A DNA stretch of 6,178 bases from positions 1 through 6,178 of the forward strand of contig JASLAV010000513.1 in NCBI GenBank assembly GCA_030146905.1. The letters are read 5' to 3'. Below are positions 1 to 5,608 of the stretch, in pieces (positions within the stretch are counted from its first letter, which is position 1; the number at the start of each line of letters is the position of its first letter). A model generated the notes under the pieces. That model was not told the DNA's origin. It saw only the letters and a program-made list of their open reading frames with translations, and did no database searches. The DNA comes from Lentzea sp. (lineage in GTDB: Bacteria; Actinomycetota; Actinomycetes; Mycobacteriales; Pseudonocardiaceae). Position numbers and translations under genes: made by a program.

Positions 1-1144
1 GCTCGGACCCGCCCTCGGGGGCGAACGTCAGGCCGGAGCGCCGGCCGTTGCGGCTGAGCTCCTGGGCGAGGTCGATGTTGAAGGCGTCGACTCGGGTGCT
101 CGGCAGGCTCAAGCCCGTGTTCGTGCCCTCGTAGCGGTCCGCGAGGCCCTTGGTGATCTCGGCGATCTCGCTGTGGTCGGCACTGGAGAGCGACAGCAGG
201 CCGACCTCCTCGAAGCCGGTCGCCGCCAGTCCCTTCTGGACCATGGCGCCGATGCCCTCGATGGACCGCTCGCGCACCGGGCGGGTGATCATGCCCGCCT
301 GGCAGAAGCGGCAGCCGCGCGTGCAGCCGCGGAAGATCTCGACGCTCATCCGCTCGTGCACGCTCTCGGCGAGCGGCACCAGCGGCTGCTTCGGGTACGG
401 CCACGCGTCGAGGTCCATCGTGGTCCGCTTGAACACGCGGTACGGCACTCGGTCGCGGTTCGGCACGACGCGCTGGATGCGGCCGTCCGGCAGGTACTCC
501 ACGTCGTAGAAGCGCGGGATGTACACACCACCGGTCTCGGCGAGCCTGGTCAGCACCTCGTCGCGGCCACCGGGGCGGCCCTCGGCCTTCCAGTTCTTCA
601 CGATCTCGGTGATCTCGAGGACGGCCTCCTCGCCGTCGCCGAGCACCGCCGCGTCCACGAAGTCCGCGATCGGCTCCGGGTTGAACGCGGCGTGCCCACC
701 GGCGACCACGATCGGGTCGTCCTCGGTGCGGTCGGCCGCGTGCAGCGGGATGCCGGCGAGGTCCAGCGCCGTGAGCATGTTCGTGTAGCCCAGCTCCGTG
801 GCGAAGCTGATGCCGAACAGGTCGAACGCCTTGACGGGCCGGTGCGCGTCCACCGTGAACTGCGGGACCTCGTGCTCACGCATGAGCTTCTCGAGGTCCG
901 GCCACACGGCGTACGTCCGCTCCGCGAGCACGTCCGGCAGCTCGTTGAGGATCTCGTACAGGATCATGACGCCCTGGTTGGGCAGGCCGACCTCGTACGC
1001 GTCGGGGTACATCAAAGCCCAGCGCACGGACGCCGCGTCCCAGTCCTTGACGGTCGCGTTGAGCTCCCCGCCGACGTACTGCACCGGCTTCGAGATCCGG
1101 GGCAGCAAGGGCTCCAACCTGGGGAAAACAGACTCGACACTCAC
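1..1144 (-). CDS. B12-binding-domain/radical SAM protein, TIGR03960-like (3' part outside window)
   Basis: N-terminal ~381 codons of a radical SAM enzyme; the rest lies beyond the left edge. The family is usually around 600+ residues, so a little over half is present. Seen: near the N-terminus a conserved-looking stretch reading KPVQYVGGELN, then DAYEVGLPNQG, an alpha/beta region resembling a cobalamin-binding fold (about residues 30-165, with GGH at 149-151), and the [4Fe-4S] cluster motif CTRGCRFC with Cys274, Cys278 and Cys281. These cysteines bind the cluster that cleaves S-adenosylmethionine. The substrate is unknown. From general knowledge, this family in actinobacteria usually sits beside a TIGR03936 'radical SAM-linked' protein and RNase E/G, then rplU-rpmA, so those genes may lie to the left. 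The start is a GTG at 1144, giving MSVESVFPRLEPLLPR. No in-frame ATG, GTG or TTG occurs in the preceding 50 bases, and no convincing Shine-Dalgarno is visible, so leaderless or weak initiation is possible. Confidence 0.9.
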   Translation of the reverse strand, partial: MSVESVFPRLEPLLPRISKPVQYVGGELNATVKDWDAASVRWALMYPDAYEVGLPNQGVMILYEILNELPDVLAERTYAVWPDLEKLMREHEVPQFTVDAHRPVKAFDLFGISFATELGYTNMLTALDLAGIPLHAADRTEDDPIVVAGGHAAFNPEPIADFVDAAVLGDGEEAVLEITEIVKNWKAEGRPGGRDEVLTRLAETGGVYIPRFYDVEYLPDGRIQRVVPNRDRVPYRVFKRTTMDLDAWPYPKQPLVPLAESVHERMSVEIFRGCTRGCRFCQAGMITRPVRERSIEGIGAMVQKGLAATGFEEVGLLSLSSADHSEIAEITKGLADRYEGTNTGLSLPSTRVDAFNIDLAQELSRNGRRSGLTFAPEGGSE

Positions 1145-1157
1145 ACGACCAGAGTAC

Positions 1158-1177
1158 GGCCCCCACGAGCGGGGGCC
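1158..1177 (-). repeat. Short perfect hairpin in radical SAM leader
   Basis: A perfect 7-bp inverted repeat, GGCCCCC (1158-1164) and GGGGGCC (1171-1177), with a 6-base loop. It lies 13 bases upstream of the GTG start of the radical SAM gene and 16 bases from the larger hairpin at 1194-1220. It could be a second terminator stem for the secreted-protein gene, or a leader structure of the radical SAM mRNA. The structure is seen; the role is inference. Confidence 0.5.
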
Positions 1178-1193
1178 GAATCGCGGTGAAGAT

Positions 1194-1220
1194 GCTCCGG
1201 GGCCGACCCGGCCCCGGAGC
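1194..1220 (-). terminator. Strong GC-rich hairpin, likely terminator of the DUF2690 gene
   Basis: A perfect 11-bp inverted repeat, GCTCCGGGGCC (1194-1204) and GGCCCCGGAGC (1210-1220), with a 5-base loop. It begins 7 bases past the stop codon of the secreted-protein gene, read on the minus strand. The bases after the stem (ATCTTCACC on the minus strand) contain no real U-tract, so this would be the U-poor stem-loop type common in high-GC actinobacteria. It separates the secreted-protein gene from the radical SAM gene on the same strand, so the latter probably has its own promoter or depends on read-through. Confidence 0.75.
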
Positions 1221-1227
1221 ACCGAGG

Positions 1228-1671
1228 TCAGCAGACCACGATGTTGTACGGGCCCGTGTTGGCCTGGTAGGACGCGTTCTCGATCGTCACCGAGTACTCG
1301 ATGCACGTCGAACCCGGCGCGTAGACCTGCATGCTGTAGCTCCACACCTGCCCGTAGTCGGCCTCGTCGGGGAGCCATGCCCCACCCGATGTCCGGATGA
1401 ACTTGTGTGCGGTGGTGTTCGGCACCGGGTTGTACAGGCGCACCCAGTTGGTGCCGCACGACGGCGAGTACCGCACCTCGACGTTGGTCACCACGCCACC
1501 CGACGCGTCACGAACCGGGTGGCTCGCGATCGCCTGCGAACCGTTGGCGCATCCCGTCGTCGCGGGGTTGGTGCCGTGGTGCTGCGGACCCGCATGTGCG
1601 GTGCCCACCAGCGCAAGAACGGCGCCGAGTGTTCCGAGAACAGTGAAAGCGGGTTTCTTCAATCCGCGCAT
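1228..1671 (-). CDS. Secreted DUF2690-family small protein
   Basis: Encodes 147 residues. Residues 1-27 form a Sec-type signal peptide: basic start MRGLKK, hydrophobic core FTVLGTLGAVLALVG, and cleavage signal ending A-H-A at 25-27. The mature part of about 120 residues matches the pattern I recall for DUF2690 (PF10901): NPATTGC (35-41), then VEVRYSPSCGTNWVRLYNP (64-82). Only four cysteines are present (41, 72, 123 and the C-terminal 147), all in the mature part, consistent with two disulfides. There are no membrane segments or catalytic motifs, and the biochemical function is unknown. The ATG at 1671 is chosen because it starts the signal peptide and is preceded by GGGAG at 1677-1681 with a 5-base spacer; the same frame is open upstream to 1782 but would put the signal peptide internally. 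It is divergent from the HTH-STAND-WD40 gene, with 143 bp between starts, and ends just before a strong hairpin. Family call is fairly secure; role unknown. Confidence 0.87.
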   Translation of the reverse strand: MRGLKKPAFTVLGTLGAVLALVGTAHAGPQHHGTNPATTGCANGSQAIASHPVRDASGGVVTNVEVRYSPSCGTNWVRLYNPVPNTTAHKFIRTSGGAWLPDEADYGQVWSYSMQVYAPGSTCIEYSVTIENASYQANTGPYNIVVC

Positions 1672-1676
1672 CGTGT

Positions 1677-1681
1677 CTCCC
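1677..1681 (-). promoter_or_regulatory. Shine-Dalgarno of the DUF2690 gene
   Basis: Minus-strand GGGAG followed by a 5-base spacer (ACACG) and the ATG at 1671. It fixes the start of the secreted protein at the signal peptide rather than at the longer open frame reaching 1782. Confidence 0.75.
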
Positions 1682-1692
1682 AGCTCTACCTC

Positions 1693-1713
1693 GTGTCGCC
1701 ACGGTGGCGGCAC
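1693..1713. promoter_or_regulatory. 21-bp near-perfect palindrome, candidate operator or leader hairpin
   Basis: Symmetric about G1703: arms GTGTCGCCAC (1693-1702) and GTGGCGGCAC (1704-1713). Nine of ten arm pairs are complementary and the tenth is a T/G pair. It lies 22-42 bases upstream of the ATG of the secreted DUF2690 gene, where a repressor could bind or an RNA stem could form in the 5' leader. With a single-base centre it looks more like a dimeric-protein DNA site than a good RNA loop. The role is inferred; no clear -10/-35 pair could be assigned around it. Confidence 0.5.
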
Positions 1714-1761
1714 AGCGCCATCGAACGGGTGGAAACAACCGAGCCGGAAGCGCAAACGGGT

Positions 1762-1781
1762 TGTCCGGACTGATCCGGACA
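1762..1781. promoter_or_regulatory. 20-bp perfect palindrome, candidate operator for the STAND gene
   Basis: Perfect 8-bp inverted repeat TGTCCGGA (1762-1769) and TCCGGACA (1774-1781) with spacer CTGA. It ends 33 bases before the ATG at 1815, in the region shared by two divergent genes. The placement suits an operator of a dimeric HTH regulator. The downstream protein carries its own XRE-type HTH, so autoregulation is an obvious hypothesis. The repeat is seen directly; binding and partner are inference. Confidence 0.55.
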
Positions 1782-1814
1782 CGTCGCAGCTGCCTCGGCG
1801 GACAGCCTGGGGAC

Positions 1815-4800
1815 ATGGCGTCTGAGGACGAAACGCACCCTGAACAGCTGCACAACACGCGTGAGTTCGGTGAGGCGCTTACGCGGCTGCGTCTCCGCGC
1901 CGGTCTGAGCGTGCGCCAGGTCGCCGCGAAGATCGGTGTACCTCGCGCCACTGTCGGCGACTACTTCGCCGGCAGGTCGCTGCCCACGGTGGCGATGTCA
2001 TCGGTGCTGCCCCGAGTCCTCCGCGAACTGGGGGTGACTGATCCGGAACCCTGGGAGCAGGCGCTCGCCCGCCTTCGGCGTGCACCTGGCCCGGCACGCG
2101 CTGACGCGGAGGCTCCCTATCGAGGTCTGGATCCGTTCCACGTGTCCCATGCCGCGTGGTTCCACGGACGCGAGCAGGAGTCCGCCGCAGCGGCCGACCT
2201 GATCCGATCCCGTGCCGGGACAGGGCTTCCCGTCGTGGTCACCGGGGCGTCCGGTGTGGGGAAATCGTCACTCGTGCACGCCGGCGTCCTGCCCAGGCTG
2301 ACTGGGCGAAGATGGATCACTGCCACTCCGGGCGACGACCCGTTCGGCCGCTTGGCAGCGGCCATCACCGATGACCGGCTCGACGACGCCGAGGCGGCGC
2401 TGAGAGCGGCGCGTCCGCGTGAGCTGCTGGGTACAGCCCAGGTCGTGATCGTGGTTGACCAATGCGAAGAACTGTTCGCCGCCGACGGAGCGGAGGAAGA
2501 TTCGTACGTCGCGGCTCTGGCGGCCCTCGCCGCTGTTCCGGACGTAGCCGTCGTCATCGTGTTGCGGTCCGACTTCTACGAACGTGCGATCCGTCACGAA
2601 GTCATCGCGGCAGCGTTGCGGGCACCGAACGTGGTCATCAGCCCCATGTCCGAAGAACAGGTGCGGGCGGCGATCGTCGGACCCGCTCAATACGCCCGTC
2701 TCTCCATCGACGACGGACTGGTGGAGCTCCTGTTGCGGGACTTCCACCCACACGGTCAGTCTGAACCCGGTGATCTGCCGCTGTTGTCCCACACGCTCCT
2801 GCAGACATGGCTTGCCAGTGACCGCCGCACGCTCTCCATTGCCGCATACCAGGCCACCGGCGGAGTGGCCGACGCGGTCGAGCGGTCGGCCGAGTCGGTT
2901 GTCGCCGCGCTGTCCGATGTCCAGCACGAGGCCGCGCGAGCGTTGTTCCTCCGGCTGGTGAGGCAGATGGAGGACACCGTTGTTTGCGTCCGTCGCACGG
3001 TCCGCTGGCAGGACATGCCCGCGATGGTCAAGGACTTCCCTGACGTGGCCGAGCGTTTCATCGCCGCCCGCCTCGTCACCGCGGTCGATGACACGCTCCG
3101 CATCAGCCACGAGTCGCTGGTGCTGGCGTGGCGCCGGCTGCACGACTGGCTCGTGCTCGACCGCGAGGTTCAGCGGGTTCACCGGCGCGCGCAGACCGCC
3201 ACGGCGATTTGGGTCGAGAGCGGACGCGATCCCGGTTCCCTCTATCGCGGCACCCCCTTGGCCGAACTCCGCGAATGGGCGGCGGTCGAGGGCAGGACCG
3301 CGGAACTCAACGACGACGAACGCGACTTCCTCACGGCCGCAGTCGCTGAGCACGACTCGAACGTGCTCCGCGAGCGAAGACGGATTCGGTCCCTCCGCAG
3401 ATGGATCGCCGCACTCGTCGTGGCCTGTGCCGTCGCGAGCTCCTTGACAGCAGTAGTGATCAGGCTGCGGGGCCAAGCAATCACGGAGCGAGACCTCGCG
3501 ATATCCCGGCAGGCCGCACTGCGCGCGACCGCACTCGCGGACAGCGATCCGCCGGTGGCCGGCCTGCTCGCCGTAGCGGCGCACCGAGTCGCCGCCACGC
3601 CGGAAGCCCGCTCAGCCGTTCTGAACGCCGCCGCTTCCCCACCAGCGACCCGTGTCCGCGCCTCGGCCGGCACGCTGGCGGTCGCGGCCAGCGCCGACGG
3701 ACGTCTCGTGGTCACCGGATCCTCGGACGGCCACATCAGGCTGTGGCGGCGGGACGGCGATCGGCTGGATCCGTTCGGAGACGCCGTCCGCGTGTCGGAG
3801 CAGTCGCTGTTCGCCATCGCCGTGGACCGGCACAGCCGACTGGTCGCAACCACTGGGCTGGACGGGAAGGTTCACCTGGTCGACATATCGGACCCCAGCC
3901 GTCCCCGTGAGTCTGCTTCGCCAGCATTGAGCGGTACCGGCTATGGCCTTGCATTCAGTCCGGACGAGCAGTGGCTCGTCGTCGCAGGAGAGCGAGGGCT
4001 GCTCGTGTGGGACCGCACGAACAGCGTTCCCGCCCACGTCCACGAAACTGACAGTGCGGTCAAGGCGGTGGCGTTCAGTCCCGATGGCAGCACGCTGGCC
4101 AGCGGTGGACCTGGTCGGCCACTACAACTGCGCACGGTGCCGGAGTTCGAGGTGCTGCACGACTTCGACGACGAGACGGGAACGGAGTCACTCGCGTTCG
4201 CTCCGGACAACCAGACGCTCGCCGTTGGTGCGCGCGACCGGAGTGTGCACCTGCGTGATCTTCGGACGTTCGCCGCAGCCAAGCCGTTGACCGGGTTCAC
4301 GGGATTTGTGTACGCCGTCGCCTTCTCCGCCGATGGCACGTCACTAACAGCGGGTTCGAGCGACAGCACTGCTCGTGTGTGGGAACTGCCCAGCGGACGA
4401 GAGCTGGTGTCGCTGTCCCACCCCGGCCCTGTGACAATGGTGATCAGCACGGCAGACCAGCTCATCACTGCTGCGGCGGACGGACACGCCCGGTTGTGGA
4501 CGTTGCCCGGCAGACGGCTACCCGGACTGTTGGGACCGGTCGCGACGGTCCTGTTCACGCCCGACAGCCGGTCGCTGATCACCGCGTCAACCGGCAGCGA
4601 CGCGACTGGCAACTCCGGCGGCGGTCAGCGCTGGGACATCACTGACCAGCGACAGCCGCGTAGAACCGGACCAGCCCTGTCCTTGCCGGAGGCCCCGAAG
4701 TCCGCAGGTACCGCCGCGATGTCGTCTGCGGGCTTGCTGGCGTTGGGATCGCTGGACGGAGGCGTGGACCTTTGGCGGAACGGAACCCGAATAGGAAAGC

Positions 4801-5576
4801 GATTACCCGGTACGACGGGCGTGGTGCAAAGCGTTGCCTTCAGCCCGGACGGTCGTGTCATGGCAGTCGGTGGCGATGACGAGCAAGTACGGCTATGGAA
4901 CGTATCTGTCCCTGAATTCCCTGAGCTCTTGTCCGTGTTGACGGACCCCTCAGGTGTCGTGTTGTCCGTGGGGATGAGCCCCGACGGATCACTTCTTGCC
5001 GCATCCAGCGCGGACTACGCCGCATATGTGTGGGACATCAGCAACCCTGTTCAACCGCGCCTGCTCCGCAAGCTCACAGGTCATACCAACTACGCGTACA
5101 GTGTGGCGTTCAGCCCGGACAGCACGCTTCTCGCGGTCGGCAGCGCCGACAAGACGATAACTCTCTGGTCCACTCAAGACCGTGCGTTCATCAAGAGAGT
5201 GGGACCGACACTCACCGGCCCGGGCAACTACGTTTACTCAGTCGCATTCACACCGGACGGCACTCGGCTGGTCGCAGGGAGCACTGACTCCACGGTGCGA
5301 TTCTGGGAAGTCCAGAACCCTGACGTTCCAATGCCCATCACGACGTTGCGCACAGGAAGTCCGGTGTTCTCGGTCGGAGTCAGCCCGGACGGCAGCACCG
5401 TCGCGGCGGGGTTGTCGGACGGCACCGTCCGGCTGTGGCCCACAAACACCGACCGCGCAGTGGCAGAGCTGTGCGCGGTCCCGCGAACGATGCTGAGCGA
5501 GGAGGAATGGCGGACGTACATGCCTGACCAGGGCTTCGGCGACCCGTGCGATCCGGCGTTTCCCGACGGCGGCTGA
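1815..5576 (+). CDS. HTH-nSTAND1 NTPase-transmembrane-WD40 repeat protein
   Basis: Encodes 1253 residues, a STAND-type signalling ATPase. Order: XRE-like HTH (18-73; GLSVRQVAAKIGV then RATVGDYFAGR); nSTAND1 region starting PYRGLDPF at 101; Walker A GASGVGKSS (144-152, Lys150); Walker B VVIVVDQCEELF (210-221, Asp215, Glu218/219); RSDFY (251-255); GDLPLL (319-324); winged-helix-like ISHESLVLAW from 430; arginine-rich stretch, then one hydrophobic segment 530-549; linker containing DPPVAGLLAVAAHR; 14 WD40-like blades (619 to ~1212), enough for two seven-bladed propellers; C-terminal tail with Cys1220, EEEW and Cys1245. In STAND proteins ATP-driven oligomerisation follows ligand sensing, usually by the repeat domain; the ligand here is unknown. 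Start: ATG at 1815 places the HTH near the N-terminus and leaves both palindromes non-coding. Only a poorly spaced GGGG (1809-1812) precedes it, and the frame is open from 1704, so a longer N-terminus is possible. It is convergent with the ABC permease gene, one base between stops. Confidence 0.93.
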   Translation: MASEDETHPEQLHNTREFGEALTRLRLRAGLSVRQVAAKIGVPRATVGDYFAGRSLPTVAMSSVLPRVLRELGVTDPEPWEQALARLRRAPGPARADAEAPYRGLDPFHVSHAAWFHGREQESAAAADLIRSRAGTGLPVVVTGASGVGKSSLVHAGVLPRLTGRRWITATPGDDPFGRLAAAITDDRLDDAEAALRAARPRELLGTAQVVIVVDQCEELFAADGAEEDSYVAALAALAAVPDVAVVIVLRSDFYERAIRHEVIAAALRAPNVVISPMSEEQVRAAIVGPAQYARLSIDDGLVELLLRDFHPHGQSEPGDLPLLSHTLLQTWLASDRRTLSIAAYQATGGVADAVERSAESVVAALSDVQHEAARALFLRLVRQMEDTVVCVRRTVRWQDMPAMVKDFPDVAERFIAARLVTAVDDTLRISHESLVLAWRRLHDWLVLDREVQRVHRRAQTATAIWVESGRDPGSLYRGTPLAELREWAAVEGRTAELNDDERDFLTAAVAEHDSNVLRERRRIRSLRRWIAALVVACAVASSLTAVVIRLRGQAITERDLAISRQAALRATALADSDPPVAGLLAVAAHRVAATPEARSAVLNAAASPPATRVRASAGTLAVAASADGRLVVTGSSDGHIRLWRRDGDRLDPFGDAVRVSEQSLFAIAVDRHSRLVATTGLDGKVHLVDISDPSRPRESASPALSGTGYGLAFSPDEQWLVVAGERGLLVWDRTNSVPAHVHETDSAVKAVAFSPDGSTLASGGPGRPLQLRTVPEFEVLHDFDDETGTESLAFAPDNQTLAVGARDRSVHLRDLRTFAAAKPLTGFTGFVYAVAFSADGTSLTAGSSDSTARVWELPSGRELVSLSHPGPVTMVISTADQLITAAADGHARLWTLPGRRLPGLLGPVATVLFTPDSRSLITASTGSDATGNSGGGQRWDITDQRQPRRTGPALSLPEAPKSAGTAAMSSAGLLALGSLDGGVDLWRNGTRIGKRLPGTTGVVQSVAFSPDGRVMAVGGDDEQVRLWNVSVPEFPELLSVLTDPSGVVLSVGMSPDGSLLAASSADYAAYVWDISNPVQPRLLRKLTGHTNYAYSVAFSPDSTLLAVGSADKTITLWSTQDRAFIKRVGPTLTGPGNYVYSVAFTPDGTRLVAGSTDSTVRFWEVQNPDVPMPITTLRTGSPVFSVGVSPDGSTVAAGLSDGTVRLWPTNTDRAVAELCAVPRTMLSEEEWRTYMPDQGFGDPCDPAFPDGG

Positions 5577-5608
5577 GTCAGTCCAGCAACAACTTGCCCA
5601 GCCGCCGT
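5566..5608. terminator. Inverted repeat across the convergent junction, possible bidirectional terminator
   Basis: Perfect 10-bp arms ACGGCGGCTG (5566-5575) and CAGCCGCCGT (5599-5608) separated by 23 bases. The left arm covers the last codons and part of the stop of the STAND gene. The loop contains the stop and last codons of the permease gene. The genes are one base apart, so any terminator must be embedded in coding sequence. The stem is GC-rich (8 of 10 pairs), but the long loop and lack of T-tracts make it a moderate candidate only. Confidence 0.45.

Noticed and set aside
173..1189. 338-codon plus-strand open frame
   Set aside because: Arg/His/Val-rich translation with no recognisable domain, exactly opposite the radical SAM gene whose motifs are clear. 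Typical antisense shadow in high-GC DNA.
1731..1765. ECF-sigma-like promoter (GGAAAC followed by GTC)
   Set aside because: The spacing of about 26 bases between the two elements is too long for the usual GGAAC-N(16-19)-GTC type, and the -35 is imperfect.
1672..1782. 37-residue N-terminal extension of the DUF2690 protein
   Set aside because: It would bury the signal peptide internally and overlap both palindromes. The ATG at 1671 has a well-placed GGGAG.
1704..1814. Upstream ATG at 1704 for the STAND gene
   Set aside because: The extra 37 residues are low-complexity Arg/Gly-rich with no homology I recognise, and they would make the palindrome at 1762-1781 coding. Not fully excluded, because the Shine-Dalgarno at 1815 is poor.
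2268..3584. 438-codon minus-strand open frame inside the STAND gene
   Set aside because: No domain or signal is recognisable, and it lies wholly opposite the nSTAND1 region with its Walker motifs. A shadow.
1815..5576. Assignment as an Avs-type antiphage STAND effector
   Set aside because: No N-terminal nuclease, protease or other effector domain is visible, the repeats are WD40 rather than the TPR-like sensors of Avs proteins, and there are no other defence genes in the window. A defence role remains possible but unsupported.
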